From contig OZ029927.1 in assembly GCA_964023275.1 (NCBI GenBank), forward strand, positions 7,767,062 through 7,831,061: a DNA stretch of 64,000 nt, read 5' to 3'. The stretch comes from Norana najaformis (Eukaryota > Annelida > Clitellata > Crassiclitellata > Hormogastridae). The notes below the pieces were generated by a model. It worked only from the letters and a program-made list of their open reading frames with translations, made no database searches and was not told where the DNA came from. The position numbers were made by a program, and so were the translations under genes. Of this stretch, positions 30,699 through 42,371 are shown piece by piece (the stretch's first letter is position 1; every line of letters starts with the position of its first letter).

Positions 30699-33600
30699 CA
30701 AAGGCACTCTGAATATCATGGCACAAAAATTCTAAAAATACACTTTTATACTACTCAGTAATATCATTACTCTGTATTTTTACTACTTAGTATCATTACT
30801 ACTATGAAATATCATTATTACTGCTTAGTACTGTTACTACTAATTAATATTACAGACTTTATTGAATCAATAATCTTCAATTACCTTAAATAAGAAGAAT
30901 TGATGATCTTCGGTTTGTGATAATTTGTCTTGCAAGCCTGAGCAAAATTATTAAGAAACACAAGACGAAGATTCAGAATAATTAGTGTTCAGAAAATACT
31001 CTAGAAAATACTGATCACACTGATGCCATAGTCATGGCATTTATCCTTTACCAAAGTTTACCTCACGTTCAGCAAAGTTCAGATGCCATGATTAATAGGT
31101 ACTTTAGTCACGAACCATTCCACACCAATCAACCAAAACCTTACAGTTTTACAAACAAAGTGTATGTATGCCTGCAATTACCAGGGTAATTAATTGGCAG
31201 TTTCAAAGAACCTCACTAAGGCAACAAACCATGGGTATATAGCAAATCTAGAAAGGTGCAAAGTTACCATGGGTTGAAAATGTTTCTTGAGCTGTCTGTC
31301 AAAGAAGCACATACATTCAGAAAACATTGTTCCAAAAGACGGTCCTTCTGAGATGGAGTGAAATTGGTTCTATTTGATCTGACACAACACGACTCCTATT
31401 TTAAGCTGTGTGCTCCATTTTTCCAATCTAAAAGGTACTGTTCTACTGTTCTGATGTACAATAATATTAGCTAATACTAATATTATTTCTGCATTTATTT
31501 AGCGCCACTATCTAATGACTAAGAATCAATCAGTGATGCTGAGCAATTGTGAGTAAAGGATTGCTCAAGGTCCCTACACATTAACCATCTGAGAGGAGGC
31601 TCAAACCCATACTCCCTGCATTACAAGCCAAGCGCTCTAACCAATCTGCCACCATCCCCCACATGGGGCAACTTCGTAGTGTTGTGGGATCTTTAGGTGG
31701 AAATACAAATATTACAATAGTTTAGCCATGGAACAACTTCAATGGATACGAGTTATAAGTTTTCGGACTTGTTCCATTTTCGATGCAGTTACGAGTGGTT
31801 CCTTTCTGGAGATTTCTTCAACGACTACATCCACATCCGTTCTACAAGAACAACAGATTTTTAACAAAACACTCAATCTTCCAATTTCATTTTCATTTTC
31901 AAAAGCAGCGTTTTGAAGAAGACAAGAGAAGAGCAGTTCTTTCAGCTCACACCAATAGGCAGCCATCCATAGGTACTGGGGTTTGTGACTATTCTTAGCC
32001 TCTGCAGATGAAGAAGGGTGGGTGGCCGTTCTCCTACCTTGCTGTCTGATCTTCCCACCAACAGCATACTCACTTTATACCTGATTCTGCTAAGGGTACT
32101 AGCAGAACAGAAATCCTGGAATATATCTGTCTGTCCTAGTGGAGATTTGAAACCCAAACCTCTGGGTTAACAGTTCAGTGTTGAACAGTGTTCTCTCCCT
32201 CTCTCCCTCCCTCTTCTATAAGCGCTTGAAGACCGTATTATTCCCTAGTTTTGGGATGGGCTGGGAGCGCCTCTGAGGAGTCTACCTTAAAGCGGGGCTT
32301 TACAGATTTACGATTACGATTACCAGCATGCTAATCACTACACTTTATACTTAATAAAATAAACTCTGGATGCACAATGAAACTGTCTTTAATTTTCCGT
32401 TAATTTTTGTTAAAATATAATTTCTAAAAATATTTAAGAACTGCCAAGCATACTCTGGTTTGAGATCCAGTAAATCGATTGACTTTGTCTTCAGAAGACC
32501 CCCTTGTTCGTACTCCAGAATGATACCTAAATTGACACAAGAGTCATGGTTACTATGGCATGCAAGAGAAAAAGGACATCAGAACCTAATCATAATGCAG
32601 TCTTTGCAAGCTGCATCAAAAGCACCTTACAACACTGTATTTGATTAGGTCACTTTCTAAGCACAAAGAACAGCAGTCCCTTATCCTGACCCTGCAAAGC
32701 TACCACAGGCAAAAAAGTATTAGCGACTTCATTTTTCTCAGCCTTGGCATACAAAGGCTGGTGGCCAGTCCTCTTCCTCGCTGTTTTATCTTCCCGCTGA
32801 CAGTGTACGGTCAGGGTACTCATTTTATGCCCTCAGTTCTCTAGGGGTGCAAACAGAGCAGATATCTTGAAACATCTTCTGCCCTGGCAGGGATTTGAAT
32901 GCCTGATGTCTGGGTTAAAAGTCCAGCATGCTAACTACTAGGCTTCTGAAGCTGGAACAAATTTGGGATCCCCATCCTTAACTGTGTCACATCAGAATCT
33001 GTACTTGGATGAATGTCAGAAGAAAGAGGCTCCCGAGTAATACTTATACAAAAACTACAGCAAAATGGAAACGTATTTAAAAGCAACATCTAGAAAAATT
33101 TAATTTCAAATGCTAAAGATTAGAGCTTTAACACAATAACTTAAAGGCAACTTTTGTAACTCATACACAAAAATAAAGCCAATAAAAAACATATATAGCA
33201 CAGTACACAGTATATCTTGGCTATATTTAACATTGTAATTTTTTCTGTGCTTACTAATGTCACTATCTAATGCTTGATTGCTTGTTTGGCAACAGCCACA
33301 TACACAGCCAATCAAGCAATGAACTGGATTCCTGAAGGGAAACAGAGGAAGTGAGGATCAAGGAAGAACTGGCCAGAGACCCTCAGAGATGAATTTGGAT
33401 GTCTGGAGATATCATGGGATTAGGCAGGAAGACTAGCGGTTGACAGATATGAATGGAAAAGCTGCGTTGGTTGCCCGATGTGTAGACCTGCACAGGAAGG
33501 ACTAAGTACTAAGTAAGTACTATCTAATGACTACACCTAGGCATCAGTCAGTGGCTCTGAGCCATTCTGCACGAAGAACTTGCTCAAGTAATCATCTCAG

Positions 33601-34407
33601 GAGACGCAAATGCGCAGACTCCACATTACAAGGTGATCATTCAACCATTTCACATATTCAGCATACTTAGCCAGTAGGCCTGACTCCATTTCTTTCATCA
33701 AATGAAAGATAAGATGCTGCCACATCATGTCAACTGATCAAGCAATTTTCTTTAAATGAATTTGTACCTAAAGATTAATTCAGAGTCACACCATCCAAAT
33801 CAACACACTCTGCCTTCATCCATGCACGGAGCGGTCAGCCATAAAAAATTTTTAAATCATAGACTTAAAAATTTCTAAAGCGCTAATTAAAAGCTAAGCA
33901 TACCAGTTTATCACTGAATGTTGAATCAAGTACAAAGGGTCAGAATTGCACAGGCTTATAGGTTAGTAAAAGAATTCTGAATTGAATACGTTGGGTAACT
34001 TTCAGCACTGATTTTAGGATAAAAGTAATATGGTGATGCATAGGTGTCCTTGTTACAGCTCGAGCAGGTGCATGTTGGATGAGTTGAAGATGATAGATTT
34101 GAGTGGACTCAAGGTAAAGGGAAGAAAAATCTGTAGATTTGTTACGACGTTTTGTGGCTGAGCACTCTGTGTCAATAGTTTCAATTTGTTCTAGTTAGCA
34201 TTTAAATTACCTTATTACACTAGTTAAATGCAAGTTTAAAATGCGCAGCTAGTTTAATTCGCCCGTTGTTGGGTCCACGAAGCACGCAGTTTGCATTTAA
34301 AACTTCTATCAATTCCAACCTTTTCGCATCAAAACCTAAAACCAAATATTTTCGTTGTGATGCATACCCGGTGGATAGTAACGCAGAAGAAATCTTTTTA
34401 GCTTCAT
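23965..34407 (-). CDS. DAW1: Dynein assembly factor with WD repeats 1 (DAW1/ODA16/WDR69), complete
   Basis: Thirteen minus-strand exons join in phase: 34368-34407, 32454-32526, 31750-31841, 30885-30937, 30522-30580, 29796-29918, 29146-29245, 28323-28430, 27212-27318, 26199-26320, 25394-25566, 24448-24610 and 23965-23999. They sum to 1248 bases, 415 codons plus stop, the length I recall for human DAW1. The ATG follows CAAA, and the start [14 protein letters not shown] is family-typical. The N-terminal part has [10 protein letters not shown] and [14 protein letters not shown]. Eight WD repeats follow, shown by [84 protein letters not shown] and the terminal [15 protein letters not shown]1/ODA16 is the cytoplasmic adaptor that loads outer-arm dynein onto intraflagellar transport, so it implies motile cilia. 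The donor of exon 11 is a weak GTTTTG. Introns are full of SINEs and microsatellites. Confidence 0.96.
24180..24425 (-). mobile_element. tRNA-derived SINE, group E (DAW1 intron 12)
   Basis: On the minus strand: GTGGTTAGTGTGCTGACTG (box A-like), GTCAGAGGTTCAAATACTGC (box B), 3' end GCCTAGACTAAGAAAATGAAG. Full-length copy. Confidence 0.8.
25140..25300. repeat. AT-rich TTAAT-type tract (DAW1 intron 11)
   Basis: Imperfect TTAATTAA and ATTAAT repeats of about 160 bases. Low complexity, with no other signal. Confidence 0.7.
25630..25895 (+). mobile_element. tRNA-derived SINE, group B (DAW1 intron 10)
   Basis: GTTGCGGGTTCCAGCCTGCC (box B), TTTCACCAAGCAGAATTTGG, GGAAGTAAACGGCAGGTC and GGGATTCGTCCACTGCTGGC. 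Antisense to DAW1. A LINE ATTACG-tail scrap follows at 25885-26000. Confidence 0.75.
26390..26595. repeat. GTAT/CATA microsatellite block (DAW1 intron 9)
   Basis: Imperfect GTAT and TACA repeats, the longest run being at 26530-26560. Confidence 0.85.
27360..27615 (+). repeat. LINE 3'-end fragment (CR1/L2-like, ATTAG tail; DAW1 intron 8)
   Basis: Ends with TTTACGATAATGGTGCTATA, then GAAGTCATTAGATTAG. It matches the 3' part of the elements at 30.0, 43.7, 45.3 and 52.0 kb. Confidence 0.65.
28755..28935 (-). repeat. LINE 3'-end fragment (ATTACG-tail group; DAW1 intron 7)
   Basis: Plus strand: ATCGTAATCGTAATCCCAAG tail, then CCAGCTTATTCACAGGCGC and GTTCCGGGTCAAGATCC. Same orientation as DAW1 transcription. 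Confidence 0.7.
29380..29585. repeat. (CATA)n microsatellite block (DAW1 intron 6)
   Basis: Imperfect ACATACATGC-type repeats of about 200 bases between exons 7 and 6. Confidence 0.85.
29995..30165 (+). repeat. LINE 3'-end fragment (ATTAG tail; DAW1 intron 5)
   Basis: TTTGTGCATTGTGATAAATG followed by AGATTAGATTAGATAATC, the tandem tail of this group. The upstream part resembles 27460-27560. Confidence 0.6.
30330..30480 (+). repeat. Degenerate GGTAA/GTAAGTT minisatellite (DAW1 intron 5)
   Basis: About 20 units of AAGGTAAGTT with variants. On the plus strand nearly every unit resembles a 5' splice site. DAW1 is transcribed from the other strand, where the tract reads as CTTACC repeats. Confidence 0.85.
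30633..30694. repeat. (CA)n microsatellite (DAW1 intron 4)
   Basis: About 31 CA units, 50 bases upstream of exon 5 on the transcribed strand. Confidence 0.95.
31475..31665 (-). mobile_element. tRNA-derived SINE, group D (DAW1 intron 3)
   Basis: The plus strand starts ATTATTTCTGCATTTATTTA and GCGCCACTATCTAATGAC and ends CAAGCGCTCTAACCAATCTG. It is a complete reverse-complement copy. Confidence 0.8.
31990..32180 (-). mobile_element. tRNA-derived SINE, group E (DAW1 intron 2)
   Basis: The plus strand has CTTAGCCTCTGCAGATG, ACTCACTTTATACCTG and GTGGAGATTTGAAACCC. Another partial copy follows at 32720. Between them lies a LINE scrap with GGAGCGCCTCTGAGGAG near 32265. Confidence 0.7.
32720..32945 (-). 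mobile_element. tRNA-derived SINE, group E (DAW1 intron 1)
   Basis: The plus strand has TTAGCGACTTCATTTTTCTC, GTGTACGGTCAGGGTACTC, TGGCAGGGATTTGAATGCC and CCAGCATGCTAACTACTAG, i.e. the whole element in reverse complement. Confidence 0.8.
33290..33510 (+). pseudogene. LINE C-terminal tail fragment (DAW1 intron 1)
   Basis: The reading [12 protein letters not shown], then [16 protein letters not shown], resembles the last residues of a non-LTR reverse-transcriptase protein (ALxWxPQGKRKRGRP...DRxxWR type). Frames are broken. Confidence 0.55.
33510..33660 (-). mobile_element. tRNA-derived SINE, group D, decayed
   Basis: Plus strand: ACTATCTAATGACTACACC, ACTTGCTCAAGTAATCATC and CTCCACATTACAAGG. 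Diverged reverse-complement copy. Confidence 0.55.
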
Positions 34408-34463
34408 TTTGGCAATAAATATAGAAGCTTTCAACCCGATTCTTTGCAGAGAAGCTTCCTTCC

Positions 34464-34477
34464 GTTTCTATAACAAC
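34464..34477 (-). promoter_or_regulatory. Candidate RFX X-box upstream of DAW1
   Basis: The minus strand reads GTTGTTATAGAAAC, which fits the degenerate X-box consensus RYYNYY-N(1-3)-RRNRAC and matches 11 of 14 positions of GTTGCCATGGAAAC. It ends 56 bases before the DAW1 start codon. RFX factors control ciliary genes in animals through such sites. The consensus is loose and can occur by chance about once per kilobase. Confidence 0.35.
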
Positions 34478-34559
34478 ATTCGCAATGGCGTCGGAGAAAG
34501 TTGGTACCATAGATGAAATATATCCTGAGATGCTACACTTGAGGGCGTCATTACGTGAA

Positions 34560-34930
34560 CCTAGTGTGTTAACATTATCTAATCTAATCTAAGAACATCT
34601 ATAGCGCCACTGTAATAATGCTCAAGGCGTCAGTCGATGGTCACCACTAAGCAAAACCATTGTCCAAGTCAAATTCCATGGTGAGTCCGGGTCGAAAAGT
34701 CAAAGAGGAGTCCAGAAGACACAGAGTCCAGGAAGATGTGAGTTTTTAGTCAAGATCTGAAGGCCGAAACAGACTTAACCGAGCGAACATTTGCCGGAAG
34801 AGTTCCAGAGTCTAGGGCCAGCGACAGAGAAGGCACTCATGTCGAGACCTGTTCTTGTCTACGGATCTACGGAACAGTCAGATTTAGACAGTTAGAGTCT
34901 AAGACTCTAAAATCTTTGGTTAGAAGACCT
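34560..34930 (-). repeat. LINE 3'-end fragment (ATTAG tail)
   Basis: Plus strand: ATTATCTAATCTAATCTAAG tail, then CTATAGCGCCACTGTAATAA and CAAGGCGTCAGTCGATGGTC. Reverse-complement copy of the group, just upstream of DAW1. Confidence 0.65.
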
Positions 34931-35529
34931 GGTCGAGTAGAGACGAGTCTAGAGAATCAGTACAGAGTGAAGATAGTGAAGTTGCCTGAAATGTAGTCTT
35001 GTACAAAATTAACCCAGTCTTTTCTATGGGCAACCAGTGCAATGATTTCACAAGCACAAATATTCTTAAGAATATCTTAATGATATTAAAATATTCTTAA
35101 GGTCACAATAAAATAACAGTAATAATACAGTGTTTTCATTCGACAAAAATATGAGTGAAAGGAAATTTGGAAATTGTGCGTATTTTGGGTTATAGCTGTT
35201 ACCACATTAATACTTTTGCGTCATAAATTTGCGGGCGCGTCAATGATTTATGCTATAAAATAGCTAGCTACTAACAGAAAGTACTGGCGCACTAAAAGAA
35301 CTACAGCTACGATTTCAACGGATTTGGAGAGTAATTATAAAGTCGATCCATGTAACTCGTTAGAAAAGGTAATCTGGGTGTCAGCTTGCTGCTCGTGTTT
35401 AGAAGCTACCGTCGTTTTACCTTTATGGATTAAGTAACGGCGCTACAAAATTTTCCAAATTAGTTTCAGCGGAAAGAATTTTTCAGAGCCACCTATACTG
35501 TATAGATCTTCTCTTCTTCTTCCAGTGCT
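34931..35529. other. Intergenic, AT-rich, nothing recognised
   Basis: Contains a 16-base palindrome ATATTCTTAAGAATAT near 35069. No gene or family repeat is seen. Confidence 0.3.
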
Positions 35530-35535
35530 CTGCCG

Positions 35536-36290
35536 TCAGGCAGGTCCACATGTCCAATGACGCCACTCTTCTCTGTTGTTTGCTCTTCTCTTTAGCCCTT
35601 CATATCCATCTTCTAGCATCATCCAGTCCAATATCATCTGTCGAGGTCTTCCGCGTGTCTTTTTCCCCTCCATTCTTCCCTCGAGTATGTCTCTTACAAT
35701 ATTGTCTCCTCTTAGAACATGACCCATCCACTTCTTTTGCCGGTTTCTTATTGTCTCCAGTATAGTTCTTTTCTCCTCTACCATCTGTAGGACCTCCTCA
35801 TTCGTCCTTTTTTCTGTCCAGCTGATTTTCTCCATCCTTCTCCAGATCCACATTTCAAAGGCTTCTATTCTTTTGATGTCCTCCTTTCTCATTGTCCATG
35901 TCTCCGATCCGTATAGGACCACACTCCATATCAGTGTCTTGATCAGTCTCTTCTTTAGATTCTTATTTAGTCTTCCTCTTAACAGCTCGCTTCTCTTGTA
36001 GAAGGCATCCTTTCCCATTGCGATCCTCCTTTTTATCTCCACGTGGCATTTTGCGTCCTCTGTAATCGTGCTTCCCAGATAACAGAAGCTCTTTACTTGT
36101 TCTATTATATCCCCGTTCAGTGTAATCCTAACTGTTTCCGCCTCTCCTCTCCCTATCTTCATCACCTTTGTCTTCTTGATGTTGATCCTCATGTCATATT
36201 CCCTCGATATTCTGTCGAGCTGATCCATCATCTTTTGCAATCCCCTTTGGCTGCTTGCCATCATAGCTTGGTCATCCGTATAGATGGCTC
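35536..36290 (-). pseudogene. 5'-truncated LINE, open reverse-transcriptase C-terminus (RTE-like)
   Basis: A minus-strand frame of 242 codons with a start at 36264 continues upstream to [11 protein letters not shown], the YxDD active-site box of a non-LTR reverse transcriptase. It continues with [51 protein letters not shown] and [10 protein letters not shown], the conserved order of the thumb and C-terminal region. It has no frame breaks over 725 bases but lacks the endonuclease and palm N-terminus, so it is a truncated insertion. Relatives of its 3' part are at 42.5-43.1 and 55.9-56.1 kb. Confidence 0.85.
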
Positions 36291-36529
36291 TGGAATTTTT
36301 GTTCCACTAGCGTTCTATAGCGAATCGGCTGCAAACTGATCACTGGACTTTTGCGGGTCAGCGCGAGGTGATATTAATTAGTTCTAGGCGAGATTAGTTC
36401 TCAGTGAGATCAATTCTAGGTCACATCGGCTCTAGGTCACTTCAGTTTTAGGTCAGATTAGTTTCAGGTGAAGATGTGATCGGACATCTTTTCTCCAATC
36501 ACCCTACAGGCATGTTATAATTATACGCA

Positions 36530-36725
36530 GTCAAGAAGAGGCATAATCTAGTTGTCAGCGTGCCGAACTGTCAACTCCGAGGTCTTGGTCAGTGACCAAT
36601 GGCAGAAGACATTCGAGAGTCCCGTTGTGAGCTCGGTCATAATATGATGGGAAGATTACTCATGGTGAGGCAGGCACTGTGATAATCTGAAATTAAGAAA
36701 ATGAAGTCGCTCATACTTCATATCC
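36530..36725 (+). mobile_element. tRNA-derived SINE, group E, decayed
   Basis: TAGTTGTCAGCGTGCCGAAC, AACTCCGAGGTCTTGG and the end AAGAAAATGAAGTCGCTC. Sense copy with a diverged middle. Confidence 0.6.
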
Positions 36726-36870
36726 ATATATTCCTATCCTTTCATACCCTTGGATCGTGACCTGCAACCGAAACTTGACCTTACCAGTTTTACTGAGCAC
36801 CCATGGATAAGCTGGTTCCTGCGACTTAGCTTTCTTCGGGTGCTGTAGAAATCTCCAGTTGACTCTTACG
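36720..36870 (+). repeat. LINE 3'-end fragment (ATTACG-tail group)
   Basis: GGATCGTGACCTGCAACCG, GAGCACCCATGGATAAGCTG, CTTCGGGTGCTGTAGAAATC, then CTCTTACGACTG. Confidence 0.6.
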
Positions 36871-38055
36871 ACTGCGATGGCCGCCTCTCGTGGTTGACTT
36901 CAGTGAGCCAACCCTGACTTAGGTCGCTGTACTGACCTTATAATTGTAATTTGAGATTCATAGAGCGCCTTTTAGAGGATAAACCCAGCAGAGGTGCTTC
37001 CGACCCGAAAAAGTAAAAACAATGTTGAACAGTACAGTCTTCAGGCGCCTGCGGAACACTGAGAGGGGGAGAGAAAGGAGTACACCTAGAAATAAATAAA
37101 ATAAAAGGACCATAGTTCTGTGTAGTGACTCCACGAGTTTTAAACTTTCGGAGCCTCTTTTAACTTGCCGATCCACCGCAAACAAACTTTGACTCAACCG
37201 CCATCTTTTCACGGATCAGTTGTACGATTCAGAGCCGTCCACAGACGACGCAAACTAAGCGAAATACAAACTAGGTGTGTACACAGTTCCAGTTAACTTT
37301 GGATACAGCACAACGCTCTCCAGACTATATGCCCTAATAGTAGGCCTACCTACCACTCCATGCAACACAGTTTTTGGCGCTCAGCGCTTCAGTGAATACA
37401 AGGACCGAATAAAGTCTGCGCTATGAGTTGCCGTTGAAAATCCGATAACAATGTTGTTCTGTGGGACTATAGGCCTACGCTGTATATTTGCGTGTTTGGG
37501 TTACAAAAGGCCTACAGTGCAATGCATTACAACTATAGGGCCATCTCTTAAGTTCCTCCTTGATGTATGTTTGTATGTGTCTGAATACCACATACTTTCT
37601 GAATCTTACGCAGGCGCTTATAATGCATGGCTATCTATATAAACAGATCGGTAATGGTGCGGCGTATTGTGAGGTGAAAATGTTTAATTAGCCGACTCTG
37701 TTGGAAAAGTAGGCCTATCTGCAATGTATATATGTATGTATATACATATGTATTTTCAGGGAAGATTGTTCCAGGACTTGTCCAGTGCAACCCTGATGCG
37801 TCCTGAGCCTAGACTATTATTACATAAATGTTTAAGTATATGCATGCATGGGCCTATACGCTTAGAAACGAAGGAAACATCAGATATGTGCCGTTGGGTA
37901 TATAATAATAGAGGCCTATAATTAGCAGATAGAGAAAATACGAACGCCGTCACGTTTTAATGTAGGATACGATGACGAATTTTCTTGATGAAGTCTAAGA
38001 CTTCATTGCATAGTCTACCAGACTACAGTGTCATAGTATTGATATGATTCTGTGC
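36871..38055. other. Intergenic, no gene recognised
   Basis: A LINE-like scrap at 36940-37220 contains AGAGCGCCTTTTAGAGG. Three copies of TAGGCCTA fall between 37341 and 37717. No other structure is seen. Confidence 0.35.
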
Positions 38056-38059
38056 ATGG

Positions 38060-38122
<63 letters not shown>
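38056..38122. repeat. (TCTG)n microsatellite
   Basis: About 16 uninterrupted TCTG units. Confidence 0.98.
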
Positions 38123-38849
38123 ACATTGTTTATCTGTGTCTCTAGTGACTCTTCTGCGATGATCTGATTCATCGGTCTGTGGCCAGTGGATGCGGATTCG
38201 AAGGATGAACCGATGAGCTGCAGCTGATGATGCTGGTGTTGAGATGGGCTGCTGCTGCAGCCGATGATGAAGACGAAGATGACGACGGCTGTTGGTGGGC
38301 GGCTGCTGATGTTGCGATGGACTTAACGGAGCTGCTGCTGCTGCAGCTGATGCCTTCGACTATGAGCGACAGTTGATCGAGGCTTGAGACACGGACTCCG
38401 TTCAGAGATGATGCTGATGATCCGATGCTGGTTGCTGAGGATGGTGCTGCTGGGCCAGGGCAGTGATGATGGGCTGGAGGAGAGGAGGAGGAACTGCAGC
38501 AGTCCTCGTATCCGGAAACTACACAGCATCAGTGACAACAGACCAATCAGCAACCATACACACACACACACGCCTACACACACGCACACAAGAACTGCAT
38601 TCTATGGCGCCGGTTTATCATCATTATCATCGTCATTGTCATTTCATCATTAGTTGCTAGTTGAGGCCAGACATTTGCTGGCGATCAATGTAATGACCCA
38701 GTGACCTATGACCTTTGTTTCCGGTCATTTGTCAAGTCTAAAACTAAGACTTCGATACCTGGGGCTGCAGAAGATATTTCGACCATAAAAGGCTTTAAAA
38801 TGTCCCAAAAGGGGGCTATAAAAACTCAAATATAACGTATGACATGCAG
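38123..38849. other. Intergenic with GCTGCT-rich tract and CA run
   Basis: 38215-38470 is GC-richer with GCTGCTGCTG and GATGAT runs. On the minus strand it could encode alanine/glutamine-rich sequence, but no domain or splice structure supports an exon. A CA-type run is at 38557-38592. Confidence 0.35.
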
Positions 38850-39085
38850 GATTTGAAGGAAAGGTCTTTCACCCAAAAAATCCTCTTCCACAAATCCTAC
38901 CCTGATTCTTTCTCTTCCCCTTATCTCGCTTTCCGGTTCAATTCCAAACACCATCCACCGACTGTCTGCCTGCCTGAATCTTGGATCTTGACCATGTTTT
39001 GGCTAAGCGCCTTTGAATAAGCTGATTCCCGCAACTTAGCTTTCGTTCGGCGCTGAAGAAATCTCGAGCTTACGATTACGATTAC
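38850..39085 (+). repeat. LINE 3'-end fragment (ATTACG-tail group)
   Basis: AGGTCTTTCACCCAAAAAAT, CTTTCCGGTTCAATTCC, TTGAATAAGCTGATTCCC, GTTCGGCGCTGAAGAAATC and a CGATTACGATTACG tail. Confidence 0.75.
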
Positions 39086-39207
39086 GAAAGAGAAACAAAG
39101 GAAGTCCAATTGAACTTTGCTGGATAGACAGGATAAAAATGAAGACAAATGACGAAAAAGAATCGTTCATTCACATCCATCGCTGCCAAATGGGTGGCGC
39201 CAGGAAC

Positions 39208-39238
<31 letters not shown>

Positions 39239-39262
39239 GATGGTGATGATGGTGATGATGAT
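39086..39262 (+). repeat. RTE-like LINE 3' tail with (GATGAT)n end
   Basis: AGAGAAACAAAGGAAGTCC through GGTGGCGCCAGGAACTGATG, then GATGATGGTGATGAT repeats. The same AGGAGCTGATGATGAT ending closes the element at 43.1 kb. Confidence 0.65.
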
Positions 39263-39718
39263 GCAAGCGTTTATTGCCGTTGATGTATGTAGCCTATCTG
39301 GCTATTCATGTACTGCCTCTTAAGAACCTTACAAAGGCGCTAAATCATGGTTGTCTTACAGACCTAAACAAGGCGCGATTTTTGATAAACTGAACTGAAA
39401 ATATCTCTGCGCGATCTGTGACGGAACGGTGCTCATATGCGCTTAAGTAGTTTATATGCATGTGTGTTTATATGTAAGCATGTATCAAAATATATGCGTG
39501 TATGTATGCTTGTATCCAAAAACTTATATAGCGCATTTTAAGAACCTCACAAAGGCGCTGCAACATGACTATCTAGCAGTTCGAAAAAGGTGTGACCTAA
39601 GACAGGCTGAGAATGGTTCTTGAGCTGTTAGAGGCAGAAGAGTTCAAATTTTCCAGTGGAAGATTGTGGTGTGTGTTAGTGGATGGAGGGGGTGATTGCG
39701 TCTTCACAGCTGATAATT
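39263..39718. other. Intergenic with CATA-tail retroposon ends
   Basis: Two diverged minus-oriented ends with AACCTCACAAAGGCGCTGC and similar (39310-39380 and 39515-39600). No gene is seen. Confidence 0.35.
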
Positions 39719-39960
39719 GGATTATCGTCGATAATCCCTCTTGATCGCGCGTGTGGATATGTGTGAGTGTGTGGGGTCTTTAATCCTTCTGGCAAACGAT
39801 GCCTTCGGGCAGCGGTGTGTGGCTCAAAAGAGACGCCGACTCCGATAGACAGATAGATGGACTGAAGGAGGAATTTCTCTTCCTCTTTGATTTGTTTCAT
39901 CGCTGTCACGGTTCATCTGGCTCTTAATTGGAATGATGACCAGCAGCATCATCCCAATTA
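39719..39960. promoter_or_regulatory. Possible homeodomain-site cluster with two inverted repeats
   Basis: 39719-39737 is the inverted pair GGATTATC-GTC-GATAATCC, i.e. two TAATCC words of the Otx/Pitx (K50 homeodomain) type. A third TAATCC is at 39782-39787. 39925-39938 (TAATTGGAATGATG) and 39947-39960 (CATCATCCCAATTA) form a 13-of-14 inverted repeat with an 8-base loop, holding TAATTG words. No retroposon family covers this block. Function is inferred only. Confidence 0.3.
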
Positions 39961-40191
39961 TCATCACCAGCCTCCACAGCCAAGCCATCCTCCACCACCC
40001 TATATAGCGCGCAGGTCTTTCATCGGATAAGAGGTGATGATGGTTTCCAGGGATCGGACTTCACAGCGCATCTTATCGGCGACGAATTCCAACGACACAT
40101 CATTACAGAGGATGAAGACGAACGAAGAAGATGCCCACTGCATTATATACTTCGGCTACAGCAGTTGAGTTCAATATCCACCATCTTTGCC
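39961..40191. other. Intergenic, nothing recognised
   Basis: CCACC/CATC-rich sequence. No gene, family repeat or clear site is seen. Confidence 0.3.
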
Positions 40192-41656
<1,465 letters not shown>

Positions 41657-41805
41657 TCGAGCTAGCAAGGTCCGTACACGGGGACCTCAAATGGCGTGGA
41701 ACCATTTCAAAATGGCTGCGGTGGTGAAGGATCTCACCCGATATATTCATTGAAAAATGAGCATGGTTGAGACCACACGGTCGCTATAGAAAAACATATA
41801 CATTT
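41657..41805 (+). mobile_element. SINE group A fragment
   Basis: TCTCGAGCTAGCAAGGTCCG, TACACGGGGACCTCAAATGG, GGATCTCACCCGATATATTC, GGTCGCTATAGAAAAACATA, ACATTTATTTA end. Head missing. Confidence 0.75.
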
Positions 41806-42371
41806 ATTTACTTCCAACTGTTTTATTACTCCAATGGAGAACACTATGAAAACAGTATACAGACTCGGCAGCGTATGAATAGAAATTTTGAACGTGGAGA
41901 CACTCCTTCAGGTCTGCGCTATAAACGACCCAAAACTAATGAATACATTTTTCAAAGAAAAGAAACGACTGAGGAAATAGAGACAGGACCATCGCACGAC
42001 GGTTGGACATCGCACGAATTGATCGATTATCTCATACTAAATAAAAGATGGAGCTCAAACCGAAAAACTACAACAAGATGAAGACATCCGACAGATATAC
42101 GAAGAAGAGACAGACAAGCGCATACAGATCATTGATAAAAAGCATAGGAAACATGTGGTAAAACATACAACAAGGAATATAAACAGCGGCTGACAACTTT
42201 ATTGGACGGGCTCATAAAAAAAGCCTAAAGACCGATGGATATGAGACGAAGAGCCAGAAACAGTGGAGGAAAGAAAAACAGGCTGGCAGCAGACTAACGC
42301 TACAGACCGGGAAATATTCAACTTGCTTATGATGCACGAGAGAACTGAGAATTGGGTTGTCGGGCCAGGAT
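41806..42371. other. Intergenic, possible old retroelement
   Basis: Purine-rich open stretches at 41870-42080 and 42040-42200 with lysine/glutamate-rich readings. They may be decayed retroelement coding upstream of the LINE remnant at 42460, but no motif proves it. Confidence 0.3.

Noticed and set aside
34220..34510. 96-codon minus-strand frame overlapping the DAW1 start
   Set aside because: It is out of frame with DAW1 and no family was recognised. The true first exon ([14 protein letters not shown]) lies inside it in another frame. It could at most be an upstream frame if transcription starts early.
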